Assembly: GCA_947066955.1 (NCBI GenBank)
Contig: CAMTAF010000014.1
Location: 1 to 49,208 of the forward strand
Direction of reading: 5' to 3'
DNA length: 49,208 nucleotides
From: an uncultured Hungatella sp.
GTDB taxonomy: Bacteria > Bacillota > Clostridia > Lachnospirales > Lachnospiraceae
This document shows positions 8,564 to 16,182 of this stretch, one piece after another. The notes below the pieces were generated by a model. It made no database searches, was not told where the DNA came from, and saw only the letters and a list, made by a program, of their open reading frames with translations. A program made the position numbers and the translations under genes. Each line of letters starts with the position of its first letter. Position 1 is the first letter of the stretch.

Positions 8564-9182
8564 TAAGCAATACCTCCATTATATTCATAACTTTTGTGTA
8601 AAGCCTCATCTCCTTTGCGTACTTAGACAAATTCGCGAGCTTCTTTTTTTCATCAGCAGCATAGGCGTTGACCGCCTTATTAAAAATTTCATTGTCAAGT
8701 TTCGCGCGGTACTTAAAGCAGTCGCATATTGTTCGCTCACGGTCATACACGGGCAATGTTATACCATTAAAATTGCTTGTAGACTTACCTATATCCAGAA
8801 ATTCCTTTTGGATATAGTAAGCCTTCATGGGAAATTCTTCAATGTTCTTTACAGCGCGGGTCGCTGTTCTCGGTACGGCAATCGACCATTCACGGGGAGA
8901 AAAATCGCTGTATCCATAATGAAACAAAGCCGATTCCACACAGATAATTCCCTGGGGAAGAAGATCATGTATGAATTGTTCCTCCATCAGGGTATTGCTC
9001 TGGGGAAGTTTATAAAAACCCCTGCGAACCCTTTCGATGAGTCCTTCTTTACAAAGTGTTGCCACCTCATATTTATTGATCCCTTTGGCGGCAAAATCAG
9101 AAGTTTTTGCAAGGCCGTTATTATTTTCAATTATCTTTTGTATGATTTCTTTTTTATTCAAATGGGTACCAACTTTCTGCAT
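8556..9182 (-). CDS. abiEi: AbiEi-type antitoxin
   Basis: This 208-residue protein has an N-terminal winged HTH (KKEIIQKIIENNNGLAKTSD, then KYEVATLCKEGLIERVRRGFY) and the AbiEi C-terminal domain with ICVESALFHYGYSDF, REWSIAVPRTATRAV and LPVYDRERTICDCF. It neutralises AbiEii in a type IV manner and usually represses its own promoter by binding inverted repeats. The promoter upstream carries two TTGCAA boxes three bases apart, a candidate site. The ATG at 9182 lacks a clear Shine-Dalgarno sequence and the 5' leader is short, so the start could be slightly further in. Confidence 0.9.
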   Translation of the reverse strand: MQKVGTHLNKKEIIQKIIENNNGLAKTSDFAAKGINKYEVATLCKEGLIERVRRGFYKLPQSNTLMEEQFIHDLLPQGIICVESALFHYGYSDFSPREWSIAVPRTATRAVKNIEEFPMKAYYIQKEFLDIGKSTSNFNGITLPVYDRERTICDCFKYRAKLDNEIFNKAVNAYAADEKKKLANLSKYAKEMRLYTKVMNIMEVLLNG

Positions 9183-9208
9183 ACAAAAAATGAGTAATGT
9201 GCGCAGTT

Positions 9209-9237
9209 ATTATAGTATAAGTTTGCAAGAATTGCAA
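9209..9237 (-). promoter_or_regulatory. abiE promoter and candidate AbiEi operator
   Basis: On the minus strand TTGCAA (9232-9237) and TATAAT (9209-9214) lie exactly 17 bp apart, a near-consensus sigma-A promoter. A second TTGCAA at 9223-9228 stands three bases from the first; TTGCAA is its own reverse complement, so the two make a symmetric site over the -35 region. This separates abiE transcription from the tubulin-like gene upstream. Confidence 0.75.
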
Positions 9238-9269
9238 CAACTGAACGTTTCCACCTAATGATAATCGAT

Positions 9270-11942
9270 TTAGACATAATTTACGATATGCTCCCTCAAT
9301 GCCCTTAAAAATTCATTGTAGAACCGGGTAATTTCTTCCCTCTTCTCTTCTGCCGCTGTTTTTGACAGAATCGCTTTTATATCTTGGGAAGTGTACCTTG
9401 CTTGTACCTGTTTTGAGATCTCATAGATTTCGTCGTCCATGTGGTCAATGGCATAACAGGTCATCTCATCGATCCGGTGAGTCGTATCCTGGTCCAATTC
9501 CAGATAAGTCAGATAGGCCTGATACAGGGGAGCTTTTGTGCCGTAGGGCATGGAGGCATTTTGAAGCTCCAGGGTCTGCTCCGCGCCGGACCGGTTATAG
9601 CAAAAGACAATCTTATCCTGCTCCAGGCTGAATATACCGGTAAATACAGCATCAAAAAATAATTCCTTCTTCCTGCTCTTTTCGCTGGCTGTTTCATAAA
9701 TCATTTCCAGCCTGGAGATCTCCTGGTTGAGGGAGTTGAGTTTGGCAAGCTGCTCTCTCACTGCTGTCTCAATTCTTGGATAGCGGCAATAATTATCGTA
9801 AAGGATTGCTTCGTCAAAAGAAGGGATCGCGCCACTGGTACGTAAAGGGATCGATTCCACATTATCCCAGCAAAACAAGGATTCCCTCGCCTGTCTGAGA
9901 GTGTCCAGCACCTCCCCCAGTTTCAGCAGATCCATCTGGCCGTTGGTCTCATAGTCCCCGGCTTCCTCTAAAAGCTTTGACACATCTGCTGTTTTTGTGA
10001 TCTTTATATGCCATCCACATGTATCCGAATAGACAATATTGGCCTTTTTTGCGTTTTCTAATTCTTCGGCCAACTTTCTATTTCGCTCCGCGATGCGGGG
10101 GCTTGGGCAGTCCGGTGTCTGGAAGCTGGCGGAGATCGGGGAGGGGAGATAATCCCGCCAGTCCATTTCGGCATTTTCATATAAATGAAGGCCCGGTTCC
10201 CATGGGTCTTCCTCGTAAGTTTTTTCCAGTTCCCAAATGCCTTGGTACGCATAAAGAGGGACTCCGCAGCGGAAACGCATCAAAGAGATATTGGAGGTAA
10301 GTCCGCTTAGACATGTATGAACTCCCTCAAGCTGCTTTTGCTTTGCCGCCCACACGGCCTCCTGGAAATTGGAAGGGACAAAGATGTGGCTGCTGCTTGC
10401 GATAACCGACAAGTCAAAATCAGGAATTTTCCAGAAGCGGGGTTCTGCGTTTTTATAGAGATATCCCTGAATAATATCTTCCTTAATCTTTTGCGCAAGT
10501 TCAGGCCCGGCGGCCTGATATTTTTCCTCCAGATAAACAGCTATCCCCTTATGGATTATGGGGAAGAAGGTTTCTGTGATGTAATGGGAAATCAATCTGG
10601 CAATCCTGTTCTCATCTTGATGGATCCATTCTTCCTGATTTTCAAGGAAGAGCTTCATCAGCTTTCTTGACTCCTGGTCAGCGTCCAGTTTGTTCACTTC
10701 TTTATCCAGCTGATCTTTGACGTCTATTGCGGTCAGAAGATGCCAGGTATAGGAATCCTGTGAGGGGGTTTGGTCTGTGAGGTCGGTCAGATTCTGGGAA
10801 AATGTGTTTTTTAAAGTGTCCCAAACCGTGGTAAACACAGATAAAATCCGGCTGTTTTCAGCGGGTGCCAAGTCTGAGAAATCATGAAACCGTTCAAACA
10901 ATTTCGCCCCCAGATAGGCCATGGTATGGGACATGGGGATCTGGGCGGAAGCCGCGCCAATAAACGTGTAAGCAAAAGACGCTCCCCGCCTTTTTCGAGT
11001 CAGCTCGCGGTAGTAAGATATATTCCAGAGGTAGCGTCTTATGCTCAGATTTGAGTAATCGCGATCTCTTTCAAGGTTTTCTCCTAAGGTTCCCTTCGCA
11101 AGAAAGGGGATTATATAATCGGCTGCCATGCGGACAGCCCGGTCATATCCGTCTGGCATACGGGCGCCGTCAGGTAAGAACGAGGAGATCAGATGACAGG
11201 CGTCAACAGGCGGGCGGCTGGTATTGATTTCAAAGGGGCCATAGTTTTGAACAAAGCTGTCCTGGGCTTCCTCCAGATCCATGAGATAGTCCAGCTCCTG
11301 TAACGCGGCGTAGCCATTGCGTTTGATCCGTCTCGCAATCAGAGGAGAATTCTCTACAGCAGGCATGGACAGATTTACGTCAGGCAGGAAGAAATAGCCG
11401 CTCACCTGCACGTTCCATATTCCCAGAGTCTCCAGTACATGTCGGACGATATAGCACACATCAATAAAAATACCGCCGCCTGTGCTGCCGGAAATCCCGG
11501 AAAAAATGTGAATCGTGAGACCTTCGGTCACTCCCATAAGGGAATCCCGGATAAGGAATGTAAGCTTCTGCCTGAATGAATCCCCTTTGTCAATCAAAAG
11601 AAAGCGCACGGCATGGCGGCTCATGGCGGAGCCGCGGCCGCCTTCCTGGCTGGAGACATCAAAGAACTCCGTATCCCGGTCAAGATCAAAAGGGCAAAGA
11701 GAAGATCCCGGATCTTCCTGGTCCACAACCAGAAACCGGATGTTCCGATAGGCAGGGACATAGGAATCAAGATCGTCGGATTTTAAGCATTGGTAAACCT
11801 GCTTTTTTATATTTTTAACCGCGTCCCTGCCTGTGCCGCCGAGACCGATGAAAAGATGGGCTTCACTCCATCGGTCGGCTTTTGCCAGATCGGATAAAAG
11901 ACTTCCGCCTGCTTTTAAAAGTAAGCTGTTGTATACCGCCAT
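9270..11942 (-). CDS. Tubulin-like (FtsZ-like) protein with shortened middle and C-terminal tail
   Basis: The start MAVYNSLLL at 11942 has AGGGGGT upstream and gives 890 residues. It has the GTPase-like N-terminus with GLGGTG and SGISGSTGGGIFIDVCY. The helical middle is about 230 residues shorter than in the long paralogues: the text jumps from SDLAPAENSRIL to FTTVWDTLKNTF, which in the 937-residue protein lie far apart. The conserved module (GVPLYAYQGIWELE, DWRDYLPSPISASF) follows, then the same ~135-residue tail as in the 708-residue protein, with FFDAVFTGI, QNASMPYGTKAPLYQ and DEIYEISKQVQARY. It starts 11 bases after the small HipA-associated gene, so it is the last gene of that operon. 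Confidence 0.85.
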   Translation of the reverse strand: MAVYNSLLLKAGGSLLSDLAKADRWSEAHLFIGLGGTGRDAVKNIKKQVYQCLKSDDLDSYVPAYRNIRFLVVDQEDPGSSLCPFDLDRDTEFFDVSSQEGGRGSAMSRHAVRFLLIDKGDSFRQKLTFLIRDSLMGVTEGLTIHIFSGISGSTGGGIFIDVCYIVRHVLETLGIWNVQVSGYFFLPDVNLSMPAVENSPLIARRIKRNGYAALQELDYLMDLEEAQDSFVQNYGPFEINTSRPPVDACHLISSFLPDGARMPDGYDRAVRMAADYIIPFLAKGTLGENLERDRDYSNLSIRRYLWNISYYRELTRKRRGASFAYTFIGAASAQIPMSHTMAYLGAKLFERFHDFSDLAPAENSRILSVFTTVWDTLKNTFSQNLTDLTDQTPSQDSYTWHLLTAIDVKDQLDKEVNKLDADQESRKLMKLFLENQEEWIHQDENRIARLISHYITETFFPIIHKGIAVYLEEKYQAAGPELAQKIKEDIIQGYLYKNAEPRFWKIPDFDLSVIASSSHIFVPSNFQEAVWAAKQKQLEGVHTCLSGLTSNISLMRFRCGVPLYAYQGIWELEKTYEEDPWEPGLHLYENAEMDWRDYLPSPISASFQTPDCPSPRIAERNRKLAEELENAKKANIVYSDTCGWHIKITKTADVSKLLEEAGDYETNGQMDLLKLGEVLDTLRQARESLFCWDNVESIPLRTSGAIPSFDEAILYDNYCRYPRIETAVREQLAKLNSLNQEISRLEMIYETASEKSRKKELFFDAVFTGIFSLEQDKIVFCYNRSGAEQTLELQNASMPYGTKAPLYQAYLTYLELDQDTTHRIDEMTCYAIDHMDDEIYEISKQVQARYTSQDIKAILSKTAAEEKREEITRFYNEFLRALREHIVNYV

Positions 11943-11953
11943 GATCGTACCCC

Positions 11954-12364
11954 CTACTCTGCTTTTCTTTCCACTGTAATTCTGCTGGGTCCGCATAGGC
12001 CATGGGTTCTGCACATATACTCGAACCTGTCATTCCAAGTTAATCCCAGCTTTTCCAATTCTTCATATAAGCCGTCTCTTGTATCCGGCAAAGTTCTTTC
12101 CTCTACAAAAGCCGGTATATAAGTCCTGATATATTCCTCAAGCCTTAAATCCATATCGATGCCGGCCACTTGAGGATGCCCCGACTTTTCCCAATTCTCC
12201 CAGTCCATCTTGATGACCCAGTCAAATTCTCCCGCGTCATTTTTTTCTTCTGATATGGTTCCGATCACAGTTCCGTTATAGATCATGTTCGCTGTCCTTA
12301 CGGAACAAATGCACGGTACCCTTGTATTTCTGCTGTGTTTCACTATTTTTTTGTTTTCAAGCAT
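11954..12364 (-). CDS. Small partner protein of the HipA-like kinase
   Basis: This 136-residue acidic protein overlaps the kinase stop by 8 bases. I do not recognise a named family. The part MIYNGTVIGTISEEKND followed by FDWVIKMDWENW resembles the short beta-rich N-terminal domain of HipA proteins (YNG...VGTL), which the kinase itself lacks, so it may be a split-off HipA N-domain or an inhibitor. The C-terminal part, with an LYEELEKLGLTWNDRFEYM helix, has no clear match. A second start at 12286 has its own AAGGA site and would remove 26 residues. The context points to a function with the kinase. Confidence 0.65.
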   Translation of the reverse strand: MLENKKIVKHSRNTRVPCICSVRTANMIYNGTVIGTISEEKNDAGEFDWVIKMDWENWEKSGHPQVAGIDMDLRLEEYIRTYIPAFVEERTLPDTRDGLYEELEKLGLTWNDRFEYMCRTHGLCGPSRITVERKAE

Positions 12365-13265
12365 AGTCCGTTAATTCTCCTTCTACAAAGTCATATGATT
12401 GTTCAAAATCCAATCTGAGAACAATACACATATATCGCAAGGTTACAATTTCAATATAGAATCTTCGATACTCGGTTCCTAAAGGAATGGTATCGCATGT
12501 TTCCTTCATAGCTTTGAAAACGGTTTGACAGCTTATATTTCTTTTGAATTTTTCCACCTGTTGGTAAAATACTTTATTGATCCCCAAATCTTTAAACATT
12601 TCCGCGTAATTGCTTCTGTAACTTCTGTCTGGTTTTCGTATCTTAAACAAGGAGGCGGGAAATACAAATACTCTGTCATATAAAAATTTCTTTCGCGTCG
12701 CAATATCAAGATATTGATGGATTACATGGTTTACTCCCGGATATAATCCGGCGCCATTATCATATAACGGCGCGAATCGATAAGTTTTTCCATCGCTTAA
12801 ATATCCCCAATTTCCCCAGTGTCTGTCTCTGTTTCCTATAATAGCGTCACAGATAAACATTTCCCAAAACCTTTCTTTTGCCTCCTGTTTCGATTCTTCG
12901 CTCATTTTTAAATGTTTATCCATCAAATATAAAACATCCTCATAGGTATACTCCTTATCTCCTATTTCTGTATCTTCACTGCTTTGTTTTGTATCCTTAT
13001 AGGAATGCAAGGAAAGCTGTGTATTGGTTGTAAAATCCTTTATGATATCCACTGTCATGCCTTGATAAGTTCCAAGAAAAACCTCATGGCAGGATACGCC
13101 AAGCTTTCTCAAAAAATTGCTTGCCGCATATTCACAATAAACCGACAAATCTTGATCTTTAGGAAATTTCACAATGTAGTCTATGTTGTCAATGGTGATA
13201 CCAAATTTTCTTGTATTGCCATTATAAGTTTTTCCATTCGCTGGTATTGTACTCAATTCTATCAT
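12357..13265 (-). CDS. HipA/CtkA-like serine/threonine kinase
   Basis: The start MIELSTIPANG at 13265 follows AGGAAAGGA and gives 302 residues. Kinase landmarks are present: IVKFPK (K33, ATP-binding Lys), EYAASNFLRKLGV (helix C), FICDAIIGNRDRHWGNWG (residues 138-154, catalytic D147 and N152) and FAPLYDNGAGL (D169, metal-binding). It therefore looks active, unlike the kinase-like protein at 25135-26517. HipA kinases phosphorylate proteins such as tRNA synthetases and act as toxins; CtkA-type members are smaller stand-alone kinases like this one. It lies about 100 bases after one tubulin-like gene and before another in the same orientation, so a tubulin-like target is a reasonable guess. A perfect 11-bp palindrome sits just upstream. 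Confidence 0.87.
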   Translation of the reverse strand: MIELSTIPANGKTYNGNTRKFGITIDNIDYIVKFPKDQDLSVYCEYAASNFLRKLGVSCHEVFLGTYQGMTVDIIKDFTTNTQLSLHSYKDTKQSSEDTEIGDKEYTYEDVLYLMDKHLKMSEESKQEAKERFWEMFICDAIIGNRDRHWGNWGYLSDGKTYRFAPLYDNGAGLYPGVNHVIHQYLDIATRKKFLYDRVFVFPASLFKIRKPDRSYRSNYAEMFKDLGINKVFYQQVEKFKRNISCQTVFKAMKETCDTIPLGTEYRRFYIEIVTLRYMCIVLRLDFEQSYDFVEGELTDYA

Positions 13266-13279
13266 GGGTTTCCTTTCCT

Positions 13280-13310
13280 GTAACAGTTCAGATGACCCTT
13301 GAACTGTTAC
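13280..13310 (-). promoter_or_regulatory. Perfect 11-bp inverted repeat before the HipA-like gene
   Basis: GTAACAGTTCA (13280-13290) and TGAACTGTTAC (13300-13310) are exact reverse complements with 9 bases between. The repeat ends within a few bases of the kinase ribosome site. There is no run of T after it, so it is not an ordinary terminator. It could be an operator or an mRNA hairpin that limits kinase translation inside the tubulin operon. Confidence 0.65.
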
Positions 13311-13366
13311 CCTTTCCTTACCTCGTCCAAACATTTTCCGCATCCAAGTATTGACACATCTGGATT

Positions 13367-16180
13367 CTATATCTCCAACGCCAAAATCTTCTGCTCCAGC
13401 TTCCTGACCATGGCAAGCTGCTCCCGGACAATCCGCTGGATTTGCGGGGAGCGAAGATAATTGTCAATAAAGACCGTATCCTCCAGGCCATTTCTGACAT
13501 TGTTTACCCCTATAGTAATCTGGTCTGCCTTGTCGTCGTCAAACATATGTGCCCTTACTTCTTTTAAAAAGTCCGCCGTTTTGGCTTCCGGCGGGAAGGA
13601 CGTATCCTCGATCCTTGTTTTCTTAATCTGATATCCTAACCATGTGTGGCGGCAGATGATGCCTTTTTCGCGCGCCTGGTCAAGCTCTTCTAACAATTTC
13701 TTATTCCACTCCTCAATGCGGGGAATGTGGCGGTCCGGTGTATGAACGCTGGCGGGAATTGGGGACGGGAGATATTCCCGCCAATCCATTTCGGCGTTTT
13801 CATATAGATGAAGGCCAGGTTCATATGGGTCTTCCTCGTAAGCTTTTTCCAAGTCCCATATCCCCTGGTATGCGTAAAGAGGGACCCCGCAGTAAAATTT
13901 CATTATAGAAATTCTATCCGTAATATCTGACAAATTAACACAATCCCTATCTCTCCTGCTCTTCTCCGCCGCCTTTATGATCTCGAAAGAATTGTAAGGA
14001 ATCTGAATATATCTGCCGGTTATGATATCCGCCAGATCCAACCGGGGATTTTTCCAAAACAGGGGCTCCGAGCGTTGTCTTAAATCATTCTCCATGATTT
14101 CTTCGTGTATCAGCTCTGTGAGGGCCGCGGCATCTGTTGTCTGGTATTTTTCCTTCAAATAGTCTGTCATATCTTTATTACAGATTGAAAAGAATACCTG
14201 TGTTATATAGTCAGAAATCAGCTTGGTAATCTTGCGTGAGTCTTGCGAGATCCACTCTCCCCACTCAGAGAATAAAAGTTGCGTCAGCTTTATCTGCTCC
14301 TGGCTGGCATCCAGTTTTTCCACCTCTCTGTACAGCCAGTTTTTTAATTCTTCTATGGTGACAATTTCCCCGGTGAATGGATCCTGGGGCTGTTTTCCCT
14401 CCGCAAGGACCGCCAGATTTTCCGCGAATGTGTTATCCAGAGTATCCAGGACAGTGGTCATCACAAGAAAGAACTCCTGATATAACTGTCTGATCTGCTC
14501 ACGGACATCTCGCGGCAGCCGGTCCATCTGATGATACCTGTCCATGACCGTTTGATGGGCGTACCAGTTACTTAAGGCTTCTAAGTATTGCCTTGTCCGC
14601 TTCTTTCTGTTCAGGAAAGAAGCCTTTGCCAGTGATTCTTCCGCCGCCTCCAGCTCTGCCCGGCGCGGCGGTTCCTGTTCAAGTTCTCCAGCCTTGTATT
14701 CCTGATTCTTTTGCAGATAATGGTCCATGACACTGATCAGATTCTTGTTGTCAGGTCCGCCCAGGAGCTTCATGGCAAAGAAGGGGCCGGCGGAGGGATC
14801 CATGGCGTAATTCAGGTACAGGTCGAAAAATATTTTCGAGATCACAGAGGAACTTTTTTCCGGAAGATCGTAGTTTCTAAGTCCCTCTGACATGTATTTG
14901 CGCTTTTCTTCCAGGATGCCCCGGATATTGGCTATCCAGGTGTCGGCACAGGCTAGGACTCGCTTATCCCCTGGGTTGATGTCCTTTGCCACCTTTAAGT
15001 TTTCCGGATATGGGACAGCATAGTTGATCCTTTCTGTCAGCTGTCCAAGCAGCTCCTCATAAGATATCTCATTAGCGGCGACAAATTTTGTCAGATCCTG
15101 TTCCGTGGGTGCCTGATGGGAAAAGCCTCGGAAGATTTCAAATAATTTCGCTCCCAGATAGCTGATGATATCAGACAAAGGGATCCGAGCGGAGGCGGCT
15201 CCCAGGAAGGTATATCCCCAAAAGGAACCATCCTTTGGGGAAAGAAACCGCAGGCCATGGCTTAAACCTAAAAGATAAGATTTCATGCCGCGGACATGGG
15301 AACCGTCGAGTCCATCCGGCAAAGTGGTTTTCGAGAGAAGTGAGATCACATGCTCCGCCGCCACACTGACGGCATGGCGATATCCGTCTTCTATCATCCC
15401 GCCGTCAGATGAAGCTGCGGAGATCAGGAAGCACATATCAACGGGCGGTCGACATGTGTTAATCGAAAAGGAGAAATAATCCTGTACAAATCGGTCATGG
15501 ACATTTTCCAGATCCATGTGATAATCCAGCTCCTTGAGGGCCGCATATCCTCTGCGTTTGATCTGCCTTGAAATCAGCGGGTTTCCCCCAACAGACGGCA
15601 CAGACAGATTGACATCTGGAAGAAAGAAATAGCCGCTGACCTGTGCGCTGTCCTTCCCCAGTGTCTCCAGTACATGACGAACGATGTAGCACACGTCAAG
15701 GAAGATGCCGCTTCCGGTTGTGCCGGAAATACCTGAAAAAATATAGATATGAAGATCTCCGCATACTCCCAAGATCGCTTCTCTGATGACAGTAGTCAGC
15801 CTCGCTTTGAATAACCTTGCCTGGCGGATCAGGAGACAACGGCTTGCCTGGCGGGTTCTGGCTGTTTGGCCGCCTTCATGATCCGAAATATCAAAATACT
15901 CTGTACTTTTGTCAATATTGGAAATATCACTAGCTAGATTCAGACCGGAATCATCCTGATCCACCACCAGAAACTTGATGTTTCTGTAAGTGGGAATAGG
16001 GGAATCCGGATCATCCGGTTTCAGTCTTCTGAAAACTTCCCTTTTTAATTTTTTAACTGCGTCTTTGCCGGTCCCTCCAAGGCCGATACAAATGGCCGCG
16101 TCACTTTGGCGGTCTGACTTTTTTAAGTTGATCGAGATTCCTCCTCCATCGCTTATCAGCAGTCTGTTGTATACTGACAT
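13367..16180 (-). CDS. Tubulin-like (FtsZ-like) protein, long form without tail
   Basis: This 937-residue paralogue starts at 16180 with MSVYNRLLIS. Its ribosome site CGGAGG lies inside the end of the upstream gene, whose stop is only 2 bases away, so translation is coupled. It has GLGGTG near residue 33, the T4-like SGISGTTGSGIFLDVCY, a helix-rich middle with coiled-coil-like Glu/Lys/Arg stretches, and the conserved module GVPLYAYQGIWDLE / DWREYLPSPIPASV. It ends at LEQKILALEI without the tail. The last ~200 bases are about 95% identical to the end of the upstream gene although the middles differ, which suggests gene conversion. Confidence 0.87.
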   Translation of the reverse strand: MSVYNRLLISDGGGISINLKKSDRQSDAAICIGLGGTGKDAVKKLKREVFRRLKPDDPDSPIPTYRNIKFLVVDQDDSGLNLASDISNIDKSTEYFDISDHEGGQTARTRQASRCLLIRQARLFKARLTTVIREAILGVCGDLHIYIFSGISGTTGSGIFLDVCYIVRHVLETLGKDSAQVSGYFFLPDVNLSVPSVGGNPLISRQIKRRGYAALKELDYHMDLENVHDRFVQDYFSFSINTCRPPVDMCFLISAASSDGGMIEDGYRHAVSVAAEHVISLLSKTTLPDGLDGSHVRGMKSYLLGLSHGLRFLSPKDGSFWGYTFLGAASARIPLSDIISYLGAKLFEIFRGFSHQAPTEQDLTKFVAANEISYEELLGQLTERINYAVPYPENLKVAKDINPGDKRVLACADTWIANIRGILEEKRKYMSEGLRNYDLPEKSSSVISKIFFDLYLNYAMDPSAGPFFAMKLLGGPDNKNLISVMDHYLQKNQEYKAGELEQEPPRRAELEAAEESLAKASFLNRKKRTRQYLEALSNWYAHQTVMDRYHQMDRLPRDVREQIRQLYQEFFLVMTTVLDTLDNTFAENLAVLAEGKQPQDPFTGEIVTIEELKNWLYREVEKLDASQEQIKLTQLLFSEWGEWISQDSRKITKLISDYITQVFFSICNKDMTDYLKEKYQTTDAAALTELIHEEIMENDLRQRSEPLFWKNPRLDLADIITGRYIQIPYNSFEIIKAAEKSRRDRDCVNLSDITDRISIMKFYCGVPLYAYQGIWDLEKAYEEDPYEPGLHLYENAEMDWREYLPSPIPASVHTPDRHIPRIEEWNKKLLEELDQAREKGIICRHTWLGYQIKKTRIEDTSFPPEAKTADFLKEVRAHMFDDDKADQITIGVNNVRNGLEDTVFIDNYLRSPQIQRIVREQLAMVRKLEQKILALEI

Positions 16181-16182
16181 TT

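Noticed and set aside
12984..13283. A 99-residue plus-strand frame opposite the HipA-like kinase
   Set aside because: Antisense to a protein with intact kinase motifs; no ribosome site and no family match.
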